64,000 nucleotides of DNA from Bradyrhizobium nanningense (GTDB taxonomy: Bacteria > Pseudomonadota > Alphaproteobacteria > Rhizobiales > Xanthobacteraceae), in contig NZ_LBJC01000028.1 of the NCBI RefSeq assembly GCF_004114535.1, forward strand, positions 213,426 to 277,425, given 5' to 3'. The notes beneath the pieces are model-generated. The model searched no databases. It saw nothing but the letters and a program-made list of their open reading frames with translations, and was not told the origin of the DNA. The position numbers were made by a program, and so were the translations under genes. Shown piece by piece: positions 28,734-36,898 of the stretch (position 1 is the first letter of the stretch; each line of letters opens with the position of its first letter).

Positions 28734-29573
28734 ATGATTAAGGACATCCTTGTACACATTCCCACGGAGCGAGCGTTGAGACCAGTCGTCGACGCGGCGA
28801 TCTCCCTGGGCTTGGCGTTCGACGCACATGTGGATGCCATTGCCATTGGTTACATTCCGGCCAGCGGCGCATTCGTCGTCGACGGCGGAGCAGCCGCTAC
28901 CGTCGCGGCACTGTTCGAGACAGAGCAGGAGCGTGCCGCCGAGCGCAGCACGACGGCACTCTCGGTGTTCGAGATGGCGGCGCGCACGGCAGGAATTTCC
29001 TATCAATGCCGTTCGATCGAGAATTCTCCAACCGAAGCTGCGTCTGCTCTGGGCGAGGCCGCCCGTCTCTACGATCTGACGGTTGTCCTACAGCCGGACA
29101 CCGCGCTGGACTCGTTCGACAATACGACGGTCGTGGACGTTCTGCTTCAAGCCGGCGGCCCCGTGTTATTCGTGCCCCACATTTTCCACGGCTCCTTCAA
29201 GGCCAGGCGCATCGGTATCTGCTGGGATGGCAGCCGGCTCGCAGGTCGCGCACTCAGGGATGCGCGGAAGTTCTTGTCTCGTGCCGACGCGGTGGTCGCC
29301 ATCTCCATCAACGAGTCCGAAGTTCCCGCGGAAGCAGCCACGCAGAAGCTCGTGCAACGCCTCGGACGCACCGGGCTGACGACGAGCCTGATCGAATTGA
29401 CGGCAGAGCATTCCGAGATCCAGCCATCGATCCTCTCGTTGGCCGCCGATGAAGATCTCGACATGCTGGTCATGGGCGCCTACGGACATTCCCGCCTTCG
29501 GGAGGGAGTACTTGGCGGTGTAACCCGCGAGATGCTGAAGACCATGACGGTGCCGGTCCTGATGTCGCACTAG
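28734..29573 (+). CDS. Universal stress protein, two Usp domains
   Basis: A 279-residue tandem Usp protein. It starts MIKDILVHIPTERALRPVVD. The C-terminal domain ends with LDMLVMGAYGHSRLREGVLG then GVTREMLKTMTVPVLMSH, the ATP-binding signature; the first domain lacks it. The overall layout matches the protein at 25910-26731, but the sequences differ widely. It is monocistronic and ends about 50 bases from the convergent GH17 gene. Confidence 0.93.
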   Translation: MIKDILVHIPTERALRPVVDAAISLGLAFDAHVDAIAIGYIPASGAFVVDGGAAATVAALFETEQERAAERSTTALSVFEMAARTAGISYQCRSIENSPTEAASALGEAARLYDLTVVLQPDTALDSFDNTTVVDVLLQAGGPVLFVPHIFHGSFKARRIGICWDGSRLAGRALRDARKFLSRADAVVAISINESEVPAEAATQKLVQRLGRTGLTTSLIELTAEHSEIQPSILSLAADEDLDMLVMGAYGHSRLREGVLGGVTREMLKTMTVPVLMSH

Positions 29574-29625
29574 TCGGCATCCGGGCGGTTCCCAAACATC
29601 TTATTCTCCCGCGTGGGACCCGCTT

Positions 29626-31350
29626 TCAGACCCGCGCGCGCCATAGCGAGGCACCAAGCAGAAGGTAGGCCGCGCACGTCCACAGCGCCTGCCAGTTCGC
29701 CGGCCCTTCGTTGAAGCCCACGTAGATCGCCGCCCCGACAAACACGCCGGCGAACAGCGACTCCGCCAGAGGACGGCTTCCCTTGTCGGGCGAATTGAGC
29801 AGCGTCATGGCCGCCAAGGGCACCGCCGCCATGGTGAGCGCGGCAAAGGGGAAGTCGATATTGCGCGGATCGAAAACAAGCGCGACCGCCGTCGCCGCTC
29901 CGATCACGGCGGTTGCCATCAAGGCGAGGCCGTAAATGCTCAGCAACATCGATTCAGTCCAGTAGCCTTTGGGACCCAGCAGTTGCTGTAGACTGGGCGG
30001 CGGGCGGCCCGACATCAGGCCGTGGGCGCCAAGCACCGGCGAGATCGTCGCCGCCACCAGAAGAGAGCTCCACAACAGCCAACCACCCGCTCCCACACTT
30101 TCGAGGAACACCTTTTGCGCGGCCACGCCAAACAGAATTCCGGCTGCAGTTGCCGATATTCCGACCGCGAACCAGGAAGTCAGGCCGGACCTCCTCGGTC
30201 TGCGACTCAAGGTCAACCATGCCGCGCCGAAGGTCAGTATCGCCAGCACAATGCCGCTGCACATCTGCAGCTTCCAGAGCGGATAGTTGCTGACGGGGAT
30301 ATTGGGCGGATATTTCAGCATGCGCCGCTCGCCTCCGAACAGGCCCCATGATCCGCCGACGGTGCCCTCGATGTCCCGCTTCCAGGATTCGTCATACGCC
30401 TCGAACAGGTTGACGCGGAAGTTCTCGCGCCGAGCAAGGTCGAGGACCTCCGAGACCACCCGTGCCTGATTGATACGCGAAGGTAACGCCGATTCCCGCA
30501 TCCGCCCCTGGCTCGGCCAACCGATCTCTCCGATCAGGATTTCCTTGCCCGGAAATGCCGCCGCGATCCGCCTGCGAATTGCGCCGGCATGAGCGGCAGC
30601 GGATTCTGCCGGGATTGGTACGTTCTCCCAATATGGCAGGATATGGATCGTGACGAAATCAACGGCGTCGTAGAGCTCACGATTGCTCAGCCAGAACTCC
30701 CAGACGTCTGCATAGGTGACAGGGACGCTGACCTGCGCCTTCACCGAGCGGAGCGTGGCGATCAGATCGGATACGGTGATATCCTTGCGCAACAATGTCT
30801 CGTTGCCGACCACCAGCGCGATGATGGTCCCGGGATATTCCCTGGCGAGGCGTATCGCCGTCGATATCTGTGTCCGGTTCTTCTGCTGATCCTTGTCGAG
30901 GAAGATTCCCTGGATGACCTTCAGCCCCGCTTTGGATGCAAGTTCGGGGATTTGGTCGAGACCAAGATCTGTCGCATAGGTACGGATGCAGTCGGATATC
31001 TCGGCAAGTTGCGCGAGATCTTCCGCGATCTGTTCACGCGATACCTGCGTGGCGGGTGAAAGTGACGTCTGATGGTTGCGGAATGGAGCGTATGAGATAC
31101 ATTGTACCTTGTCGGTCGGATCGATGGGCGCGCGCACCAGATTGACCGGCATCCCCAACCACCACCAGACGGCGACGATTGCCCCCAGCGACGTCAGCAG
31201 GAGCATCAGCGGAATGTAGAGAGAATTGACGCGCCGTCCTGCCGGCGTGAGCGGCTGCGTCGTGAACCAGCTTGCCTTTCGACGATAAACCAGCCGATCA
31301 CCTGCAAGGCGCGGCTTTTCGAGCGCGGCGATGTGGCGGGCGCGTCGCAT
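29626..31350 (-). CDS. Membrane-bound GH17 family beta-1,3-glucanase-like protein
   Basis: A 574-residue protein. An N-terminal membrane helix lies at about 43-63 (SLYIPLMLLLTSLGAIVAVW). A glycoside hydrolase family 17 domain follows at about 80-350, with VVGNETLLR, VDFVTIHILPYWE and the nucleophile region EILIGEIGWPSQGR. The C-terminal 200 residues form about seven to eight membrane helices. GH17 enzymes cut or transfer beta-1,3-glucans; in Bradyrhizobium such proteins are linked to cyclic beta-glucan metabolism, but this one has no glucan synthase neighbour. The ATG at 31350 lies 80 bases from a FixK/FNR site. The frame extends upstream to 31542. Confidence 0.85.
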   Translation of the reverse strand: MRRARHIAALEKPRLAGDRLVYRRKASWFTTQPLTPAGRRVNSLYIPLMLLLTSLGAIVAVWWWLGMPVNLVRAPIDPTDKVQCISYAPFRNHQTSLSPATQVSREQIAEDLAQLAEISDCIRTYATDLGLDQIPELASKAGLKVIQGIFLDKDQQKNRTQISTAIRLAREYPGTIIALVVGNETLLRKDITVSDLIATLRSVKAQVSVPVTYADVWEFWLSNRELYDAVDFVTIHILPYWENVPIPAESAAAHAGAIRRRIAAAFPGKEILIGEIGWPSQGRMRESALPSRINQARVVSEVLDLARRENFRVNLFEAYDESWKRDIEGTVGGSWGLFGGERRMLKYPPNIPVSNYPLWKLQMCSGIVLAILTFGAAWLTLSRRPRRSGLTSWFAVGISATAAGILFGVAAQKVFLESVGAGGWLLWSSLLVAATISPVLGAHGLMSGRPPPSLQQLLGPKGYWTESMLLSIYGLALMATAVIGAATAVALVFDPRNIDFPFAALTMAAVPLAAMTLLNSPDKGSRPLAESLFAGVFVGAAIYVGFNEGPANWQALWTCAAYLLLGASLWRARV

Positions 31351-31429
31351 CTTCAATTCACTTCTCAAACATGGGCGCAGCCCGCCTTGCCAGATCGGAT
31401 CAAATCTAGAATAGCCTCGCAAGCTCAAA

Positions 31430-31443
31430 TTGAGATGGCTCAA
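31430..31443. promoter_or_regulatory. FixK/FNR-type site upstream of the GH17 gene
   Basis: TTGAGATGGCTCAA, a perfect TTGA-N6-TCAA. The centre is 87 bases from the ATG at 31350 on the reverse strand. A start at the farther ATG 31542 would place the site inside the gene, which supports 31350. Confidence 0.8.
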
Positions 31444-31904
31444 GGATGCGGACGTTCGTTGTGGCTTTTCCGGGCCTCCAGGATCGGCGCGATGTCGACG
31501 CGCCCATCTCACCTCCCCCATGCCTAAAGCGCAATACCCCATGACCCGATGGTCTTTTCGCTCTCACGCGGACGTGAGGAAGCTTTTGGAAAATATATGT
31601 CCTATTCCCCGGTCCCGCTGCAAAATGGGCCGTGGGTTGGAGCTTCGACCACGGAGGTCCATTGCACCGATTTGTTGCGAAAGCGAACGCCGACCACTTC
31701 ATTCGTCTTCTGAACAGCAGCGATCTCACGCCTGACAAGAGAGCGGATCGCCCATTAGCTGAACCACACCAATTCTAGCGTGATGTCGGCCGCCGGCGTC
31801 AAACCGGACGCGGCCGGGCAGATTGAATTTCCGTCACTGGTTTCGACGACCACATCCCGGGCAAAAAAACGCTGGGCTCATCCAACCGTCGGCAATCACC
31901 GCAA
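31444..31904. other. Intergenic region between GH17 and Sco genes
   Basis: About 460 bases bounded by two FixK/FNR-type sites. No gene is supported in either direction; codon patterns in the short open frames are irregular. It is less GC-rich than its surroundings around 31560-31620. Confidence 0.4.
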
Positions 31905-31918
31905 TTGACTGGCATCAA
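31905..31918. promoter_or_regulatory. FixK/FNR-type site upstream of sco-ubiE
   Basis: TTGACTGGCATCAA, a perfect TTGA-N6-TCAA. The centre at 31911.5 predicts transcription from about 31953, one base before the ATG at 31954, so the Sco message may be nearly leaderless. Confidence 0.75.
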
Positions 31919-31953
31919 GGCGGTGAAGCTCGATGTGGGCTTGGGTTTTTCCC

Positions 31954-32520
31954 ATGGGCATTTTCCGGCATTGCAGCGTATTTCCCCGGCTCGCCGTCAT
32001 TCTCGTCGCGGTGCTTTGCGTGGCTGTCCCCTCGATGGCAGGCGCAGTCGACCTCGTCGGCGTGCGCCAGGACGGACGCGAGATCGCTTCCGCCGACGTT
32101 CCCGGCTGGAGACTTGTCTATTTCGGCTATACCCATTGCCCGGATATCTGTCCGATCTCGTTGCAGAGCATGGCTCAGGCCCTCGACGCGCTCGGGTCGA
32201 TCGGAGAACGCATGACTCCGGTCTTCGTGACCGTCGATCCGCAACGGGACACGCCCGACGTCCTTGCCGAATACGTATCCAGCTTCCATCCGCGCATGAT
32301 CGGCCTGACACCTCATCCCGAGCAACTCCCGGCCCTGGCCAAGGCCTGGCGCGTCAAATACGCCCGCGTCGAGCTCAAAGACGGGAATTCCTATGCGGTC
32401 GACCACACGGCCGCGATCTTCCTCGTCGACCCCGCCGGTACCGTCATCGGCCGCTACCCGCACGACCTCGACGGAAGCGGGCTGGCCGAGCGCATCCGCG
32501 CCTCGATGCTGGCAAGATGA
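31954..32520 (+). CDS. Sco1/SenC family copper chaperone
   Basis: A 188-residue Sco protein. An N-terminal signal anchor lies at about 10-30 (PRLAVILVAVLCVAVPSMAG). The copper-binding CxxxC motif is in YTHCPDICPISL, and the distal His ligand is in YAVDHTAAIFLVD. Sco proteins load copper into CuA sites of oxidases and related enzymes. The ATG at 31954 is preferred to 31933 because the FixK/FNR site predicts a start of transcription near 31953. Only the nearby NosZ carries a CuA site in this window, so NosZ maturation is a reasonable role. ubiE follows after one base. Confidence 0.88.
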   Translation: MGIFRHCSVFPRLAVILVAVLCVAVPSMAGAVDLVGVRQDGREIASADVPGWRLVYFGYTHCPDICPISLQSMAQALDALGSIGERMTPVFVTVDPQRDTPDVLAEYVSSFHPRMIGLTPHPEQLPALAKAWRVKYARVELKDGNSYAVDHTAAIFLVDPAGTVIGRYPHDLDGSGLAERIRASMLAR

Positions 32521-32521
32521 C

Positions 32522-33259
32522 ATGAGCGCCGGTGAGAAGCTCGCGGACAGCTTCGGCGCCACCGAGGTTTCCGTCGACAAGCGGCGGCAACTGATCCGGC
32601 GCACGTTCGAACAAGTCGCGCCGCGCTATGACCTGATGAACGACCTCATGAGCATGGGCATTCACCGGCTCTGGAAATCGGGCTTCGTCGCGCTTGCGGC
32701 GCCGCGGCCGGGCGAGATCGCTCTCGACCTCGCCGGCGGCACCGGCGATATCGGCCTGGCGCTCGCCGCCGCCGGCGCCCGCGTGCTGGTCGTCGACCCC
32801 TCCGCGGCGATGATGCGGGTCGGACGGATGCGCGCGGGAGTAGAACGGATCGAGTGGATCGCTGCCGAAGCGGAGCACCTGCCGTTCCCCGACGCGTCCA
32901 TCGACCTGCTCACGATCTCCTTCGGCATCCGCAATGCGACCGACGTTGCGGTCTCACTGCGCGAGATTGCCAGGGTCCTGCGGCCCGGCGGGCGCTTCTT
33001 CTGCCTGGAATTCTCGACGCCGCGCCCATGGCTGAGACCGCTTTACGGCCTGTGGTCCCGCACCACGATTCCCCTTCTCGGCGCTGTCGTCTCCGGCCGG
33101 CGCGATGCCTATCGCTATCTCGTCGAGTCGATCAGGAGATTTCCCGATCAGACGGAATTCGCATCGATGATCGCATCCAGCGGGCTGGTCGATGTGCGAT
33201 GGCGCGACGTCTCGTTCGGCATCGCCGCGGTTCACTTCGCGCGCAAGCCCGCCGAATGA
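32522..33259 (+). CDS. ubiE: UbiE/MenG-type quinone C-methyltransferase
   Basis: A 245-residue SAM-dependent methyltransferase of the UbiE/COQ5 family. Signatures: VAPRYDLMNDLMSMGIHRLW near the start, SAM-binding LDLAGGTGDIGLAL, LPFPDASIDLLTISFGIRN and LRPGGRFFCLEFS. These enzymes methylate the ring of demethylmenaquinone or a ubiquinone precursor. It starts one base after the Sco stop. It is likely an extra copy, since the housekeeping ubiE is normally elsewhere. Its nearness to a MenA-like gene (33760-34665) hints at menaquinone. Confidence 0.9.
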   Translation: MSAGEKLADSFGATEVSVDKRRQLIRRTFEQVAPRYDLMNDLMSMGIHRLWKSGFVALAAPRPGEIALDLAGGTGDIGLALAAAGARVLVVDPSAAMMRVGRMRAGVERIEWIAAEAEHLPFPDASIDLLTISFGIRNATDVAVSLREIARVLRPGGRFFCLEFSTPRPWLRPLYGLWSRTTIPLLGAVVSGRRDAYRYLVESIRRFPDQTEFASMIASSGLVDVRWRDVSFGIAAVHFARKPAE

Positions 33260-33262
33260 CCT

Positions 33263-33763
33263 TCAAGGCGACGCGAAGCCGAGCAATTCGCGGCGAAGCG
33301 CGGGGTCTGCCCACTCGCCCTCCCCTCGCATGCGTGCGACCTCGCGTCCCTGCGCGTCGACGAGGATGGTCGTCGGCAGCGCCGCGACGCCGAGCGCGAC
33401 CGCCGCCTCACGGTCGCGATCGTGATAGAGTTCGAGATCGCGTACGCCCAATTTGGACGTCGTGCGGTCGATCGCATCCCAGCCGAGCCGGTCGACCGAC
33501 ACCGCGACAACACGCACGCCCTCCCGGCCGAGATCGGATTGCAGCGCCGCGAGCGCCGGCAGCTCGACCCGGCATGGAACGCACCAGCTGGCCCAGAAAT
33601 GCAAAACGGTCAGGCGCGCACCGAATTGCGCCGCCGTGTGTCCATCGCCGTTGCGATCGCGGACGACGTAGTCGATCTGCTTCGGCGCCAACGGCACGAA
33701 ATCCGCCGCGCGGGCGGACGTCCACATCGCCACGGCGCAGAACATCGAGACGAGGCGGATCAT
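33263..33763 (-). CDS. TlpA-like periplasmic thioredoxin
   Basis: A 166-residue exported thioredoxin-fold protein. A signal peptide at about 1-19 (MIRLVSMFCAVAMWTSARA) is followed by the redox motif in FWASWCVPCRVELPAL. The cis-Pro region is VAALPTTILVDAQGREV. In Bradyrhizobium, TlpA reduces Sco and the CuA-site cysteines of oxidase, so this protein could serve Sco and NosZ here. Its ATG overlaps the upstream prenyltransferase stop. It is the last gene of the nos operon and ends three bases from the convergent ubiE. Confidence 0.87.
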   Translation of the reverse strand: MIRLVSMFCAVAMWTSARAADFVPLAPKQIDYVVRDRNGDGHTAAQFGARLTVLHFWASWCVPCRVELPALAALQSDLGREGVRVVAVSVDRLGWDAIDRTTSKLGVRDLELYHDRDREAAVALGVAALPTTILVDAQGREVARMRGEGEWADPALRRELLGFASP

Positions 33764-34665
33764 CGCACGCTCATCAGCAGGACGGCGACAATTCCCGCGG
33801 CCAGCCCGATCTGGAAGTGCACGGTCGCGGCCAGCATCGCATTCAGCGCACGTGACACCGGTGTTCGGGCCAGCCGATGCCCCAGATACAGCGCAGCCCC
33901 AAAGGCCGCCGCGGCAACGACAATCGCGGCACGATTGATCGGCCAGAGCGCGATTCCGGCCACGATGGCAGCGCTCGCCAGTTCGAGGACGTAGAGATAT
34001 GCCGTGCCGACCGGGCCGAGAACCATCGCGAGCGTCTGCCGTCCCGAAATGGCATCCTCGGCACGATCGCGGTGGTTGTTGACGGTCAGGACCGCCGCGG
34101 CCGGCAGGCCGATCGCGAGCCCGAGAAGCACTGACGTCGCGTCGAACCTGTTCGCACCGAGCCAGACGATTCCGGTCGTCGCGACCACGCCGAAGAACAC
34201 GATCACGAAAACCTCGCCGAACCGGCTGGCGGAGATGGGCCAAGGGCCATAGGAATATCCCCAAGCCGCCAGCAATGAAGCCGAGCCGATCGCCAGGATC
34301 GGCGCGCCTCCATAGACGACAGCGACGCTGCCGAAGGCCGCAGCGATGAGACTGGTCACGATGGCGCCGCGCCGAACTTGCGCCGCCGACATGATGCCCG
34401 CTCCGACGAGCCGCAGCGGTCCCAACCGTTCCGATGTGTCGGCGCCGCGGCCGCCGTCGGCGGAATCGTTGGCGAGATTGGTCGTGATCTGGATGAACAG
34501 CGCCGATGCCAGGGCGGCAATGACGGGAACGGTTGCAAGCCTGCCATAGGTGACCGCTGCATAGACCAATGCTACGGCGATCGGCGTCACGGACAGCGCC
34601 AATGTTCTCGGCCGCGCGCCCAGAATCCAGGTTCCGATTGCACCTGTTGATGCCAGCGCCGTCAC
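33760..34665 (-). CDS. menA: MenA-like UbiA-family prenyltransferase
   Basis: A 301-residue membrane protein with eight or nine hydrophobic spans. The first prenyl diphosphate motif is in NLANDSADGGRGADTSERLG, and PLRLVGAGIMS follows as in MenA. The second motif VNNHRDRAEDAISGRQTLAM also follows MenA rather than UbiA. MenA attaches a prenyl chain to dihydroxynaphthoate in menaquinone synthesis. The GTG at 34665 overlaps the nosY stop and precedes TALASTGAIGTWILGARPR, a typical start. Being inside the nos operon is unusual. Its substrate remains an inference. Confidence 0.8.
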   Translation of the reverse strand: MTALASTGAIGTWILGARPRTLALSVTPIAVALVYAAVTYGRLATVPVIAALASALFIQITTNLANDSADGGRGADTSERLGPLRLVGAGIMSAAQVRRGAIVTSLIAAAFGSVAVVYGGAPILAIGSASLLAAWGYSYGPWPISASRFGEVFVIVFFGVVATTGIVWLGANRFDATSVLLGLAIGLPAAAVLTVNNHRDRAEDAISGRQTLAMVLGPVGTAYLYVLELASAAIVAGIALWPINRAAIVVAAAAFGAALYLGHRLARTPVSRALNAMLAATVHFQIGLAAGIVAVLLMSVR

Positions 34666-35540
34666 AGCAGATCTCCACGCCGAAACGCCCGGAAGCCAGC
34701 ATAGGCCGACCCGGCTCCGAGTGCCAACGGGTAGGCCAGCGACCAGATCAGGAAGCCCGCGCGGCCGAAGACGTCGAAAACGGCATAGGCCGTCGAGCCC
34801 AGGAGCACGAGCTGCGGATCGAACAAGATCATCGATCCGATCCGGAACACCTGCAGCGGATTGAGAAGTGCGATGGCGACCACCCCTTCGACCGGCATGC
34901 GGTCGCGGATCAGGACGCCGAGCAGGACGAGATCGAGGCCGAGGATGAGGACGAGCCATAACAGGAATGCCGCGGTCTGAGCCAGATCCACCGACCTCGC
35001 CACGGACGCGATGAAGAAGCCGAGACCGACGAAAGCAAGGATCATCGCGAGCAGAATGCCGATATCGAAACCCAGCTCCGCCCAGGGAATCGCGACCGCG
35101 CGCACTGCTCCATAAGCAAGCGCCGAGGCAAGCGCGCCGACCACCGGCGCCGCCGCAAGGACGTATCGGGCGAAGAAGCGGCCGGCGTACCAGGCACCCA
35201 GTCCGACGGGGAGTCCGAGCACGTATTCGTACACGCCGGCTTCGCGATCACCCGCCAGCGAGCGCACCGTGGTGACCAGCACGAAGATCGGCAGGATGGC
35301 CATCGCGAGCTGAATATAGGCAACGAGCGTGCGCGACAGGCCCGTGAAGCCGAGCACGCGGCTCTCGGTCAGGCCGAAGACCAGCAGCAGACCCACCAGG
35401 GCGAAGAAGACGGCGGCGTAGGCCCAAAACCATCTGGCGCGGAGTGCCTGTGCGATCTCGAGCCGGAACGTGGCGGCAAATCCGGACACGGGGCTAGGCT
35501 CGAACAGAACGGACGTGGGGTTGGGCGGAGCAAGCAGCAT
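34662..35540 (-). CDS. nosY: Nitrous oxide reductase maturation ABC permease NosY
   Basis: A 292-residue ABC-2 type permease. It has six membrane helices starting at about residue 33 (WFWAYAAVFFALVGLLLVFGL), and carries the NosY-type segments VRSLAGDREAGVYEYVLGLP and LLNPLQVFRIGSM. With NosF and NosD it supports sulphur/copper delivery for the CuZ cluster of NosZ. The ATG at 35540 is seven bases after the nosL stop; the frame is open further upstream but in nosL territory. Confidence 0.93.
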   Translation of the reverse strand: MLLAPPNPTSVLFEPSPVSGFAATFRLEIAQALRARWFWAYAAVFFALVGLLLVFGLTESRVLGFTGLSRTLVAYIQLAMAILPIFVLVTTVRSLAGDREAGVYEYVLGLPVGLGAWYAGRFFARYVLAAAPVVGALASALAYGAVRAVAIPWAELGFDIGILLAMILAFVGLGFFIASVARSVDLAQTAAFLLWLVLILGLDLVLLGVLIRDRMPVEGVVAIALLNPLQVFRIGSMILFDPQLVLLGSTAYAVFDVFGRAGFLIWSLAYPLALGAGSAYAGFRAFRRGDLL

Positions 35541-35547
35541 GTCTTCC

Positions 35548-36036
35548 TCACGTCGGATGGGCGCAGAGCGCCTTTTCGCAAATCGCCGCGGAAGCTGTCG
35601 CGAAATCCGCTGGATGGCCCGCCTTGGCCCCCGCCGCGTAGCCGTGTCCCATCGGCGTCGCCACGCCTGCACGATATCGGGCCGAACGCGCGGGGAGCCA
35701 TCTCGCCGGATCGCCCTCGTCGGCGACCCAGAAGGCGATTTCGGTCCACTCCAGCTCCTTGCGCTGGGAAGCGGCGATGACCGCGCAACCGAAATCGTCG
35801 TAGACGCGAACCCGCCCGATGTCTGCGTTCCAGATCTCGGCCGCGTATCGCGGATCCCCGATCGGCATGCCGCAATAATCACAGCTCTCGCGCTTCAGCT
35901 TGATGGCGCGGGGCGCAGGCCCGACCTCCTGCGAGCAGCCTGCCAAGCCGCCGGCCGCCGCAAGGCCCAGCGCCATGCAGACAAGTCGACGTCGCGTCGG
36001 GGCGATGCCGGCCTCAGGCGGACAAGGTATCGGCAT
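35548..36036 (-). CDS. nosL: Copper-binding lipoprotein NosL
   Basis: A 162-residue lipoprotein. A signal with lipobox LAGC lies at about 30-34. The NosL copper-site motif is in ESCDYCGMPIGDPRYAAEI, and HxM-type residues occur in PMGHGY. NosL delivers Cu(I) for NosZ. The start overlaps nosF by 23 bases. The gene order F-L-Y differs from the usual F-Y-L. Confidence 0.92.
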   Translation of the reverse strand: MPIPCPPEAGIAPTRRRLVCMALGLAAAGGLAGCSQEVGPAPRAIKLKRESCDYCGMPIGDPRYAAEIWNADIGRVRVYDDFGCAVIAASQRKELEWTEIAFWVADEGDPARWLPARSARYRAGVATPMGHGYAAGAKAGHPADFATASAAICEKALCAHPT

Positions 36037-36898
36037 TCACGCTCTCCCGATCGGCCTCGCGCAACTCCACGCCGGAGAGCAATCCGGCGTGGCGCGCGAC
36101 GAAACCGAGAAACCTGAGCCGGTCCGGGCCGGCAATCGCGCCGCGCCAGCGGTGCCCTTCGAATTGCGTCAATCCCCATTCTCCCGCCGCACGGGCGAAG
36201 CTTGCCTCCACACGGTTGGTTTCGACCTCGACGAGAAAGCTGGATCCGAGCGCGCCGGCGTCGGTCACCGTATCGTCCAGCACGATGCGTCCACGGTCGA
36301 GCTCCACCACCCGGTCCACAAGCGGCGCGATTTCGTCGATGCGGTGGCTCGAGATGATCATGGCGGTGTGCCGGCCGCGCGCCGCGAGAAGATCGTAGAA
36401 TACGGCGCGGGCGGCCGGATCGAGGTTCGCGGTCGGCTCGTCGAGAATGAGCAGCCCAGTCGGCCTGCCAAGGGCGAGTGCGATCAACAGCTTCTGCTTC
36501 ATGCCCCCTGACAAACGCACGAAGGCGCGATTGCGGACCGCAGCGACATCGAGCCCAAGGCTCTTGGCAACGCCTTCGATCTCCTCGACCGAGGCACCCG
36601 ACACCTCTGCCACATAGCGAATGAAGGCGCCGGTCGGCGTCTCGAGCCGCGGCGCAATCTGAGGCACGAAGCCGATCATCCGCAGCAGCCGCGCCCGGTC
36701 GCGGCGCGGATCGAGCCCGTCGATGGAGATCGATCCATGATAGCTGTATTCCCCGAGCAGGCTGCGAAACAGGCTGGTCTTGCCGGCGCCGTTGGAGCCG
36801 ACCAGGGCGATCCGCTGTCCCGAAGGCGCTTCAAGCGACAGATGATCGAGCACCCGCGTTGCGCCGAACTGCTTGCTCAGCTCCTTGATGAGGATCAT
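36014..36898 (-). CDS. nosF: Nitrous oxide reductase maturation ABC ATPase NosF
   Basis: A 294-residue ATPase. Walker A is GSNGAGKTS, the signature is RLSGGMKQKLLIALAL and Walker B is LLILDEPTANLDP. A C-terminal extension of about 80 residues follows, as in NosF. It partners NosY and NosD. The ATG at 36898 overlaps the nosH stop. Confidence 0.94.
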   Translation of the reverse strand: MILIKELSKQFGATRVLDHLSLEAPSGQRIALVGSNGAGKTSLFRSLLGEYSYHGSISIDGLDPRRDRARLLRMIGFVPQIAPRLETPTGAFIRYVAEVSGASVEEIEGVAKSLGLDVAAVRNRAFVRLSGGMKQKLLIALALGRPTGLLILDEPTANLDPAARAVFYDLLAARGRHTAMIISSHRIDEIAPLVDRVVELDRGRIVLDDTVTDAGALGSSFLVEVETNRVEASFARAAGEWGLTQFEGHRWRGAIAGPDRLRFLGFVARHAGLLSGVELREADRESVNADTLSA

